Assembly (NCBI RefSeq): GCF_000818395.1
Contig: NZ_JWJG01000028.1
Span: 124,001-188,000, forward strand
Length of the DNA: 64,000 bases
Reading direction: 5' to 3'
Source: Noviherbaspirillum autotrophicum
Lineage (GTDB): Bacteria; Pseudomonadota; Gammaproteobacteria; Burkholderiales; Burkholderiaceae_D
Of the stretch, positions 49,366-57,227 are shown piece by piece. Both the position numbers and the translations under genes were made by a program. The notes under the pieces were generated by a model that worked only from the letters and a program-made list of their open reading frames with translations, ran no database searches and was not told the origin of the DNA. How positions within the stretch are numbered: the first letter of the stretch is position 1; every line of letters starts with the position of its first letter.

Positions 49366-49463
49366 CAATATACCGACTTCAGATATGTCACCGATGCCTC
49401 GTGCTCTTGCTTGCAAGGGTTTGCATTGGACTTGAGTAAGACATATTCTGAACCGGTATATTG
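49366..49463. repeat. Imperfect inverted repeat, 24-nt arms, 50-nt spacer
   Basis: Left arm 49366-49389 starts CAATATACCG and ends ATATGTC; right arm 49440-49463 is its near-exact inverse (GACATAT...CGGTATATTG). About 20 of 24 positions pair, and weaker pairing continues outward. The 427-bp gap 49182-49608 contains no gene. Candidates: a recombination site for the adjacent recombinase, a MITE-like relic, or a structured RNA. Confidence 0.65.
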
Positions 49464-49608
49464 TATTCTTTGGCGGCCATGAGACTTTCTTCCAGTTGTC
49501 ATGGACAGGGCGGTATGATACCCATCAACGATTGAACGAAGGCGATGCAACGTATCGCCTTCGTCGACCTCTTAATTTTTCGCTGCGGCCTGCACCCATA
49601 CCAAAAAC

Positions 49609-50112
49609 ATGATCCGGATCTTTCGTTATTTCCTCCTGCTTGCCACCAGCTTGCTTGCGCTTGGCTGTGACCGGCAAGGACGGCTGATCGAGGAATTCGG
49701 TCTCGACCGGCTGGAGAAGGGGATCTCGACCGAGGGGGACGTGCGCGTCGTGATGGGTGAGCCCGACACGGTGTGGGAGGAGAAGGACGGCACCCGCACG
49801 CTGGAATATCCGAAGGGGCCTGAGGGTGCGCGTACCTGGTTTTTCCATATTGGCCGCGATGGCAAGCTGCAGGACTACAGGCAGGTGCTGACCGACGAGA
49901 ACTTTGCACGCATTCATGAAGGCATGAGCAAGGACGAGGTGCGGCATATGCTGGGCCGCCCGCGAACAATCATGCAGTTCAAGCTCAAGAACGAGGAAGT
50001 ATGGGATTGGCGTTACCTGAGCAATCACGAGACGCGCTTCTTCAACGTCCATTTCGATATGACAACCGGCAAGGTTGTCCGTACCACAAGTGCGGACGCG
50101 ATGCCGAGTTAA
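49609..50112 (+). CDS. BamE/OmlA-like outer membrane lipoprotein
   Basis: A 167-residue lipoprotein with lipobox LLALGC and acylated Cys20. The mature part contains two SmpA/OmlA-like repeats: STEGDVRVVMGEPDTVW and MSKDEVRHMLGRPRTI, each ending with the characteristic GxP turn. BamE assists outer-membrane protein assembly; this paralogue is larger than true BamE, so the name is family-level. It is a single gene. Confidence 0.86.
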   Translation: MIRIFRYFLLLATSLLALGCDRQGRLIEEFGLDRLEKGISTEGDVRVVMGEPDTVWEEKDGTRTLEYPKGPEGARTWFFHIGRDGKLQDYRQVLTDENFARIHEGMSKDEVRHMLGRPRTIMQFKLKNEEVWDWRYLSNHETRFFNVHFDMTTGKVVRTTSADAMPS

Positions 50113-50271
50113 GGCGTGACAGGCGCCAAGTAGGGTGTGGTTTGCCTTATCTCAACAAAAAATAGCAACATTGACGAAACCGAAACTTCAGACGCGAGTC
50201 CTAATGCAAGAAGCGTTAATACCGGCCTTGTTTTCAAGCGCCGTTTTTCGAGCTTGCTTATGGAGAATACG

Positions 50272-50631
50272 ATGAAGAAAACTTCTTTTGCCCTTGGCAT
50301 TTCCCTGTTATCGCTTGCCTGCGTGTCATTCGCTGCAGAATCGCCGAAGTCTGAAATTCGCGAGAGCACCGACCCGGCGCGCGCCGCGGAGGTCGAACGG
50401 CATGCGGCCGAGCTCCAGTCGCAGCAGCAGAATGCCAGCGACCAGGCATCGGGCGAGAGTGGAACGGCGAGCAACAAGCCGGCCAAGCGGATGCATTCGA
50501 AGAAATATAAGTCCCATGGAGGGAAAGCGTCGAAGTCGATGGAGCGCAGCTCCGACACTTCCGGCACCTCGGGCGGCGCATCGGGTGCAGGCAGCAGTGC
50601 CGAGCAAGGTTCGGATTCGGGCAGCAAATAA
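50272..50631 (+). CDS. Small secreted low-complexity protein
   Basis: A 119-residue protein. A signal peptide (1 to about 22, ending VSFAA) precedes a polar chain: Glu/Ala/Gln-rich, then a Lys/His/Ser basic patch (KRMHSKKYKSHGGKASK), then Ser/Gly. No domain is recognised. ATG 50272 has GGAGA five bases upstream; an earlier in-frame ATG lies at 50260. Followed by a terminator. Similar small exported proteins are common in Oxalobacteraceae. Confidence 0.7.
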   Translation: MKKTSFALGISLLSLACVSFAAESPKSEIRESTDPARAAEVERHAAELQSQQQNASDQASGESGTASNKPAKRMHSKKYKSHGGKASKSMERSSDTSGTSGGASGAGSSAEQGSDSGSK

Positions 50632-50647
50632 GCGCCTTCGGCTGGCA

Positions 50648-50676
50648 AGAGGAGCGGCCTTCGCCGCTCTTTTTTA
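50648..50676. terminator. Terminator after the small secreted protein gene
   Basis: A 7-bp GAGCGGC/GCCGCTC stem with a CTTC loop (50652-50669) and T-run, overlapping the stop region of the convergent hydrolase gene. Confidence 0.88.
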
Positions 50677-51786
50677 TTGCCGACGTGGAGCGGTGGCGGC
50701 ATTGATCCAGTCGAAAATCTCGGGCCATAGCTTGTCGTGTGCATTGCGTCCGACAAGTGCGCCGACATGTGCGAGCGCAATTCCCGTGTCGCCATGATAG
50801 GCGAGCAAGCGTTTCTCGGCACTGGCGGCTGCGCGGTGGAAGTCGATGATCGAGGCGGGCGGGATAATCAGGCTGCGCGGGTCGTACACTGCGAGGAATG
50901 GCGAGGTGATGCTGAACGGGCCGATGTCTTTCCCATGGATATGAAGACAGCCTTGCATGAACCGGTCTTCGCGGTACAGCTGCTCGACTACCTGTTCGAA
51001 CAGGCTGCACGACATCGGCGCTTCATCGAGGGTCCAGCGCTGCACCTTCCAATGTCCTTCCAGCGCTTGTGCGGAACCGAGGCTCTTGATCAGGTCCAGA
51101 TAGCGTTCGGCTTGAAATGAGGTGGGCGACGCCGTAATGCTTGCCTGGCCCAGTACGGAGCCCGGCACGGCATTGAACCATCGGGTCACGCTGGCGGCGC
51201 GCGGGCCGAACGCGAGCAAGGGAAGGAAGGAGCCCGCCGCCGCGCCAAAATGCAGTGGGGCTTCCACCGTAATCAGACCGGCGACGCGTTCAGGCTGCAG
51301 CGCCGCATAAATCGCGGCTAACACGCCGCCCAGCGAGTGCCCAAGAAGAAAGACCGGCTGTTCCGCCGATGCGCCGGACGTAATCGTGTCGATGCAGCGG
51401 TCGATCAGCGCATAGCCATATTCTTCCAGCCCAGGGCTGGCATCGGTGCCGGGCGGGTCGAGCCATTCCATCAGGTAGACTTGCATGCCACGTGCGAGCG
51501 CATCGCGCACGACGCTTCGCCCCGGAGACAGGTCCCAGATATAAGGACGCTTGATGGGGGCGGGGACAATCAGGGCGGCCGGTTGCGACGCGCTGCCACC
51601 GTAGTGCCGCAAGCGCACACCGCCGTATGTAATCACCGTCCGGTAAGATGACTCTTCCGGGCCCAAGCCCCATCGATCCAGCGCCATCCCACGCTGCCGG
51701 CGCAAGCGGTCGAGCGATTCGTACCACCAGCGGACTGCGTTTGAGGATGGATACATGGGGCCGATCTCCAGCGTTGAGCAATCCAC
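50674..51786 (-). CDS. Alpha/beta hydrolase of the PhaC-like group
   Basis: A 370-residue alpha/beta-fold protein resembling class III PHA synthase/PhaC-like hydrolases: VPAPIKRPYIWDLSPGRSVVRDALARG and YLMEWLDPPGTD are typical. The nucleophile elbow is GHSLGG with Ser151, not the Cys of real PHA synthases, so polymer synthesis is unlikely and esterase activity more plausible. Acid candidate is in VYDPRSLIIP, His in LAHVGALVG. Start ATG 51786; an internal ATG ten codons later is also possible. Confidence 0.85.
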   Translation of the reverse strand: MDCSTLEIGPMYPSSNAVRWWYESLDRLRRQRGMALDRWGLGPEESSYRTVITYGGVRLRHYGGSASQPAALIVPAPIKRPYIWDLSPGRSVVRDALARGMQVYLMEWLDPPGTDASPGLEEYGYALIDRCIDTITSGASAEQPVFLLGHSLGGVLAAIYAALQPERVAGLITVEAPLHFGAAAGSFLPLLAFGPRAASVTRWFNAVPGSVLGQASITASPTSFQAERYLDLIKSLGSAQALEGHWKVQRWTLDEAPMSCSLFEQVVEQLYREDRFMQGCLHIHGKDIGPFSITSPFLAVYDPRSLIIPPASIIDFHRAAASAEKRLLAYHGDTGIALAHVGALVGRNAHDKLWPEIFDWINAATAPRRQ

Positions 51787-52009
51787 ATTTGCTATTGTCT
51801 AGTGAGATGCGGATACGCTTGATTCGGTTCAATTGGCGTCGTTGCGCCGGCATGGAACAAGATGGCCGCGACGAATATTTGTCTCAGCATAACTTGCTCG
51901 GTTGCTGCCTTGTAGGAACTCCACGGAGTGGCGCCGGCTGAAGAGGCGCCGTTCGATGCGACATGTCTGCCGGACAGCCGCGACGACGGCATCGTCGACA
52001 GTCAGTGCT

Positions 52010-52474
52010 TTAAAGGAAACGGTCGAGCAGTTTGCGGCTGTTCTTGTCCAACGCCTGCAAGTCCTTGATGAGGAACTGAATGCCATTGCTGTCGGCAATC
52101 AGCAGCGTGACATGGCCGATGCGGCGGATATCCTCTTCGCCTTTGAGCACGAAACTTGTATCGCCGCGGTCGGTCTCCACATCCCAGGTACTTGGCGTGG
52201 CAAAGCTCGACACGTGGCGGATGCGCCGGATCTGCGGCAGGAATTCGCGGCTGGCCAGTTCTTCTTCCACCAGCTGGCGCACTTCCGCCGGCAAGGCCGC
52301 GCGAGACTCGATCCATGCCAGTTCGCGTCCGTCGGCACTGACCAGCGCCAGGCCCTCGTCTGGCGCGGCGATCGGAAAGGCGCGCACCGGCACCACGCCT
52401 TCATGCACCTGGCCGTCGGCCCCGGTGAAGACCAGCCGGCCGAATGCATTGCGCTGCAATTGAAAAGGCTTCAT
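52010..52474 (-). CDS. Cyanophycin-associated DUF1854 protein
   Basis: A 154-residue DUF1854 protein without signal or membrane segments. Family features: LQRNAFGRLVF, HEGVVPVRAFPI, LKGEEDIRRIG, LLIADSNGIQFLIKDLQALD. Its start overlaps the ABC exporter stop by four bases. This pair is found beside cyanophycin synthetases in Burkholderiales. Function is unknown; because of the coupling it probably works with the transporter. Confidence 0.9.
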   Translation of the reverse strand: MKPFQLQRNAFGRLVFTGADGQVHEGVVPVRAFPIAAPDEGLALVSADGRELAWIESRAALPAEVRQLVEEELASREFLPQIRRIRHVSSFATPSTWDVETDRGDTSFVLKGEEDIRRIGHVTLLIADSNGIQFLIKDLQALDKNSRKLLDRFL

Positions 52475-54750
52475 GCCGCCACCTCCTGTTCCGGTGCTTC
52501 GCCAAGCACGGCTTCATTCTCCGCCAGGCGGGCCTGCGCCTGATGCAGCTGGTAGTAATGTCCTTCGCGCGCCAGCAATTCCTCATGATTGCCTACTTCC
52601 ACGATCTGGCCGCGGTCCAGCACGACCAGGCGCGACGCGCGACGCAGCGTCGAAAGCCGGTGCGCGATCGCAATGGTGGTACGGCCGCGCACCAGGTTGT
52701 CGAGCGCCTTCTGGATTTCGCGCTCGGTGGTGGTGTCGACCGAAGAGGTCGCTTCGTCCAGTATCAGGATGTGCGGATCGATCAGCAGCGCGCGCGCGAT
52801 CGAAATGCGCTGGCGCTCGCCGCCAGACAGGGTCTGGCCACGTTCGCCGACGAGCGAGTCGTAACCGTGCGGCAGTCGCAGGATGAATTCGTGTGCATGC
52901 GCGGCGCGCGCGGCGGCGACGATTTCTTCGCGCGTAGCCTCCGGCTTGCCGTAGGCGATGTTTTCGGCAATGGTGCCGAAGAACAGGAAGGGTTCCTGCA
53001 GCACCAGGCCGATATTGCGGCGGTAATCGGACACCGCGTAAGAGCGGATGTCGGTGCCGTCGACCTTGATCGCCCCGTCGGCTACGTCGTAGAAGCGGCA
53101 GATCAGGTTGACCAGCGTACTCTTGCCCGAGCCGCTGTGGCCGACCAGGCCAATCATTTCACCCGGTTCGATGGTCAGATCGACGCCGCGGATGACTGCG
53201 CGGTTGCCATAGCGGAAACCAACATTCTGCAATTCGATCTTGCCCGCAAGTTTCCCCTGTACGCGCGGCAGCGGCACCGGGTTCGCCGTCTCCGGCACGT
53301 TCGATACATGGTCAAGGATGTCGAAGATGCGCTTGGCGCCGGCTGCGGCTTTCTGCGTCACGGATACGATGCGGCTCATCGAATCGAGGCGGGTATAGAA
53401 GCGGCTGATGTAGGCGATGAAGGCGGTCAGCACGCCGACCGTGATCTGGCCGTGCCCGACCTGCCAGATGCCGACGCCCCACACCACCAGCAGGCCGATC
53501 TCGGTCAGGAGCGTGACGGTCGGGGAAAACAGCGACCAGACCTTGTTGACGCGGTCGTTGACCGCGAGGTTGTGCTGGTTTGCTTCGCGAAAGCGCGCGA
53601 CTTCCCGCTTTTCCTGTGCAAATGCCTTCACCACGCGGATGCCGGGAATGGTATCGGCCAGCACGTTGGTCACTTCCGACCAGATGCGGTCGATCTTTTC
53701 GAAGCCGTGGCGCAGCTTGTCGCGCACGACATGAATCATCCATGCGATGAAGGGCAGCGGCAGCAGTGTCACCAGTGCCAGCCAGGGATTGATCGACACC
53801 AGGATCGCTGCGGTCATCACGATCATCAGCACGTCGGTGGCAAAGTCGAGCAGGTGCAGCGACAAGAACACGCAGATGCGGTCGGATTCCGAGCCGATGC
53901 GCGCCATCAGGTCGCCGGTGCGCTTGCCGCCGAAGTACTCCAGCGACAGCTTCATCAGGTGTTCGTAGGTGGAGGTGCGCAAGTCGGCGCCGATGCGCTC
54001 CGATACCAGCGCCAGGATATAGGTCTTGGCCCATCCGAGACCCCAAGCGAACAGGGCCGAACCGAGCAGCCCGGACAGGTAGAGCGCGGCCAGCTTGACA
54101 TTGATTTCCTTGCCGTTCTGGTAAGGGATCAGCACGTTGTCCATCAGCGGCATGGTCAGGTAGGGCGGCACCAGGTTGGCGGCAGTGGCGACCAGCGTCA
54201 GCAGGAAGCCGGCCAGCAGTTGCCCCTGGTACGGCCGCGCGAAGCGCCATAGCCGAAACAGGGTCCAGGTTGACGGCGGCGTGTGAATTTCCTTGGTGCA
54301 GACTGGGCATTCCTCCTGGTCTGGCGGCAGCGGTGCCTTGCAGCTCGGGCACAGCGACTGCTCCAGCCGCCTGACCTGCGTGCCGGCCTGGGCGGCGGCG
54401 CATTGGGCATCGAAGTGGTCGATCAGCCGCAGTGCGGCCGGATTGCGGCCCAAGGTGTAGCGCCAGCAAGCCAGCCGCGCACGCTCGTCCTGCAGTTCGA
54501 GCGTGCCGACACCGGCGTGATCGTGATGCGTCAGTTTCAGGCCGTGCTGGAGCGGCCAGGATTGCCAGTCTTGTTTGCCCGGCGCCTTGGCCAGCAGGCG
54601 GCGCTCGGTGACAACGAGCAGGCCGGCGTTGAAACATAATTCGGTGTCGAGGTCGAGTTCCAGGCAGGCGACGGCGGTTTCGCCAACGGCCAGTTGCGAC
54701 TGCAGGTCGGGGCGCCAGGACTCGGGAAGCGGATAATTGGATGACGACAT
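52471..54750 (-). CDS. Cyanophycin-associated ABC exporter with N-terminal PH-like and zinc-ribbon parts
   Basis: A 759-residue fused-type ABC exporter. Residues 1-120 look like a PH-like beta domain; Cys134/Cys137 and Cys148/Cys151 form a zinc ribbon; then a six-helix transmembrane domain (about 165-450) and an ATPase (about 500-735) with [17 protein letters not shown], and ILILDEATSSVD. The substrate is unknown. It diverges from the cyanophycin synthetases, across a 243-bp intergenic region presumed to hold both promoters. Confidence 0.9.
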   Translation of the reverse strand: MSSSNYPLPESWRPDLQSQLAVGETAVACLELDLDTELCFNAGLLVVTERRLLAKAPGKQDWQSWPLQHGLKLTHHDHAGVGTLELQDERARLACWRYTLGRNPAALRLIDHFDAQCAAAQAGTQVRRLEQSLCPSCKAPLPPDQEECPVCTKEIHTPPSTWTLFRLWRFARPYQGQLLAGFLLTLVATAANLVPPYLTMPLMDNVLIPYQNGKEINVKLAALYLSGLLGSALFAWGLGWAKTYILALVSERIGADLRTSTYEHLMKLSLEYFGGKRTGDLMARIGSESDRICVFLSLHLLDFATDVLMIVMTAAILVSINPWLALVTLLPLPFIAWMIHVVRDKLRHGFEKIDRIWSEVTNVLADTIPGIRVVKAFAQEKREVARFREANQHNLAVNDRVNKVWSLFSPTVTLLTEIGLLVVWGVGIWQVGHGQITVGVLTAFIAYISRFYTRLDSMSRIVSVTQKAAAGAKRIFDILDHVSNVPETANPVPLPRVQGKLAGKIELQNVGFRYGNRAVIRGVDLTIEPGEMIGLVGHSGSGKSTLVNLICRFYDVADGAIKVDGTDIRSYAVSDYRRNIGLVLQEPFLFFGTIAENIAYGKPEATREEIVAAARAAHAHEFILRLPHGYDSLVGERGQTLSGGERQRISIARALLIDPHILILDEATSSVDTTTEREIQKALDNLVRGRTTIAIAHRLSTLRRASRLVVLDRGQIVEVGNHEELLAREGHYYQLHQAQARLAENEAVLGEAPEQEVAA

Positions 54751-54993
54751 TGAAAATTCGGTTTTCTTCGAGGCGGCGCGGGGCGCCAGGCCGGAAGTAT
54801 AACGGTATGAGCAGCTGAAGTTGTGGCTTCGGGTGTTCTGTTTGCGATCACATTAGGACGAACCAAGCGCAACATAGTATATTACTGCGCGGAAAAATTC
54901 TTTTGTTTCCGAGTAAACCTATTTTCAAGCAGAGCGTTATCACGTTGTGTTTTTGAAATTTTGCACTTGCACGCACTGCCTGACAGCACCGAC

Positions 54994-57171
54994 ATGAATA
55001 AAAGATACATTGACATTATCAATGTGATATCGCTGCGCGGACCAAATATCTGGACTTACCGTCCGGTCCTCGAAGCATGGGTCGACATCGGCGATCTGGA
55101 AGACGCCCCTTCCAACACCATCCCCGGTTTCTACGAGCGGCTGACGGCATGGCTGCCCGGCTTGATCGAACATCGCTGCGGCATCGGCGAACGCGGCGGC
55201 TTCCTGCTGCGCCTGAAGGAAGGCACCTGGCCCGGCCACATCCTGGAACACGTCACGATCGAGCTGCAAAATCTGGCCGGCATGCAGACCGGATTCGGCA
55301 AGGCGCGCGAGACTTCCAAGCGCGGCGTGTACAAGGTTGTGGTGCGATCCCGCAATGAACAGGTCAGCCGCACGGCGCTGTATGCGGCACGCGACCTGGT
55401 GATGGCGGCAATCGACGACCAGCCGGTCGATGTGGCGGCGGTGGTCGACAAGCTGCGCGATATGGTCGACTCGCTCTGCCTGGGGCCCAGCACCGCGTGC
55501 ATCGTCGATGCCGCCGCGGACCGACGCATTCCATCGATGCGCCTCAACGATGGCAACCTGGTGCAACTCGGCTACGGCGCTCGTCAGCGCCGCATCTGGA
55601 CCGCTGAGACCGACAAGACGCCGGCCATTGCCGAGAGCATTTCCAGCGACAAGGACCTGACCAAGCGACTGCTGTCGTCGTGCGGCGTGCCGGTGCCCGA
55701 GGGACGGATCGTGAAAAGCCCGGAAGATGCCTGGGAAGCGGCGCAGGATATCGGCACGCCGGTTGTGGTCAAGCCGTCCGACGCCAACCATGGGCGCGGC
55801 GTGTCCATGGACCTGAACACCCGGCAGGAAGTGGAGGCCGCCTGGAAGCTGGCTGAAGAAGAGGGCAGCGACGTCATCGTCGAGCGTTTCGTGCGCGGCG
55901 ACGAGCACCGCCTGCTGATCGTGGGCGGCAAGCTGGCCGCCGCCACCAAGGGCGAGATCGCCACCGTGACCGGCGACGGAGTGTCCAACATCACGCAGCT
56001 GATCGACAGCCAGCTCAATACCGATCCGCGCCGCGGCGAGCACGAGGATTTCCCGCTCAGCCTGATCACGTATGAAGAAGATCCGACCGTGCTGCTGGTG
56101 CTGGAACGCCAGGGGCTCGGCCCCGATTCGGTGCCGCCGCAGGGCAAGGTCGTGTTGATCCAGAGCCGCGGCAACCTCGCCTTCGATTGCACCGACGACG
56201 TTCATCCCGAGGTCGCCGCCGCCGCCGCGCTGGCTGCGCGTATCGTTGGCCTGGACATCGCCGGAGTCGATCTGGTGACGCAGGACATTTCCCGCCCGTT
56301 GGAAGAGCAGGGCGGCGCCATCGTCGAAGTCAATGCCGGACCCGGCCTGCTGATGCACCTGAAGCCGGCTTCCGGCAAGCCGCGCCCGGTCGGGCGAGCG
56401 ATCGTCGACCATCTGTTCGGCGAACAGGACAGCGGCCGCATTCCGGTGGTGGGCGTGGCCGGCAGCCATGGCACGACCCTGGTGGCGCGGCTGGTCGGAC
56501 GCCTGCTGCACCTGCACGGCCTGTATGTCGGCGTGGCCTGCGGCGACGGCCTGTATGTGAACGAGCGCCGCATCGAACAGGGCGACTGCGCGAACTGGCA
56601 GTCCGGCAACCGGATTCTGATGAATCGCGCCGTCGAGGCCGGTGTCTTTGAAAACGCTTGCCGCACCATCCTGGCCGATGGTCTGGCGTACGACCGCTGC
56701 CAGGTTGGCGTGGTCACCGGCATTGATCCGGCCGGGCTGGTGCCCGACTTCTATGTCGACGACGTGGAGAAGCTGGTCAACGTGGTCCGCACCCAGGTCG
56801 ACGTTGTCTTGCCCGATGGCGTAGCCGTGCTCAACGCCGGCGACGATCGGGTGGTGGAACTGGCATCCCTGTGCGACGGCGACGTGCTGTTCTTCGGTCT
56901 GCAGGCCGACTTGCCGCGGCTGCAAGCGCACCGGCAACAGGATGGTCGTTCGGTCTACGTGCGCGATGGACAGCTGATCATGGCAGTCGGCGCGGAAGAG
57001 TCGGCGATTTGCCGCATGGCCGACATTCCCATGGCTGCGGGCGGCGTCAACGGGGAACGCCATGCAGCCATCCTGGCCGCCGTCGGCGCTGCCTGGGCGC
57101 TGGGGCTGCCGGCCGACCTGATTCGCACCGGACTGGAAACATTCGATAACGGATTGGCCGCGGCCAAATAA
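54994..57171 (+). CDS. cphA': Cyanophycin synthetase-like protein, short form
   Basis: A 725-residue CphA paralogue, versus about 870 for full CphA. The N-terminal domain (1 to about 160) and ATP-grasp domain (about 215-480, KPSDANHGRGVSM, VEVNAGPGLLMHL) are intact. In the Mur-like domain the P-loop reads GVAGSHGTT (487-495) with no Lys, and the C-terminal Mur domain is missing. Cyanobacterial CphA2 is similarly shortened, has one working active site and joins beta-Asp-Arg dipeptides; this may do the same. ATG 54994. Coupled to full cphA downstream. Confidence 0.88.
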   Translation: MNKRYIDIINVISLRGPNIWTYRPVLEAWVDIGDLEDAPSNTIPGFYERLTAWLPGLIEHRCGIGERGGFLLRLKEGTWPGHILEHVTIELQNLAGMQTGFGKARETSKRGVYKVVVRSRNEQVSRTALYAARDLVMAAIDDQPVDVAAVVDKLRDMVDSLCLGPSTACIVDAAADRRIPSMRLNDGNLVQLGYGARQRRIWTAETDKTPAIAESISSDKDLTKRLLSSCGVPVPEGRIVKSPEDAWEAAQDIGTPVVVKPSDANHGRGVSMDLNTRQEVEAAWKLAEEEGSDVIVERFVRGDEHRLLIVGGKLAAATKGEIATVTGDGVSNITQLIDSQLNTDPRRGEHEDFPLSLITYEEDPTVLLVLERQGLGPDSVPPQGKVVLIQSRGNLAFDCTDDVHPEVAAAAALAARIVGLDIAGVDLVTQDISRPLEEQGGAIVEVNAGPGLLMHLKPASGKPRPVGRAIVDHLFGEQDSGRIPVVGVAGSHGTTLVARLVGRLLHLHGLYVGVACGDGLYVNERRIEQGDCANWQSGNRILMNRAVEAGVFENACRTILADGLAYDRCQVGVVTGIDPAGLVPDFYVDDVEKLVNVVRTQVDVVLPDGVAVLNAGDDRVVELASLCDGDVLFFGLQADLPRLQAHRQQDGRSVYVRDGQLIMAVGAEESAICRMADIPMAAGGVNGERHAAILAAVGAAWALGLPADLIRTGLETFDNGLAAAK

Positions 57172-57186
57172 GATGACTACAAAAAT

Positions 57187-57208
57187 CCCGTCCGCAGCTG
57201 CGGACGGG
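57187..57208. repeat. Perfect 22-bp palindrome between the synthetases
   Basis: CCCGTCCGC-AGCT-GCGGACGGG forms a 9-bp stem with an AGCT loop, 15 bases after the first stop and 19 before the second start. On the minus strand it is followed by ATTTTT, so it would stop antisense transcription; on the plus strand it is a hairpin without T-run. Confidence 0.75.
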
Positions 57209-57227
57209 TAAAGAAGGAAAGCTGTTC

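Noticed and set aside
48204-49463. Integrase plus inverted repeat as a complete prophage or genomic island
   Set aside because: No flanking tRNA gene, direct repeats, phage genes or clear composition break; neighbours look chromosomal.
50674-51786. PHA synthase
   Set aside because: The nucleophile elbow is GHSLGG with Ser, not the catalytic Cys of PHA synthases, so only the fold is shared.
54940-57063. A 707-codon open frame antisense to cphA'
   Set aside because: Same reason: antisense mirror of a GC-rich gene with intact ATP-grasp motifs on the sense strand.
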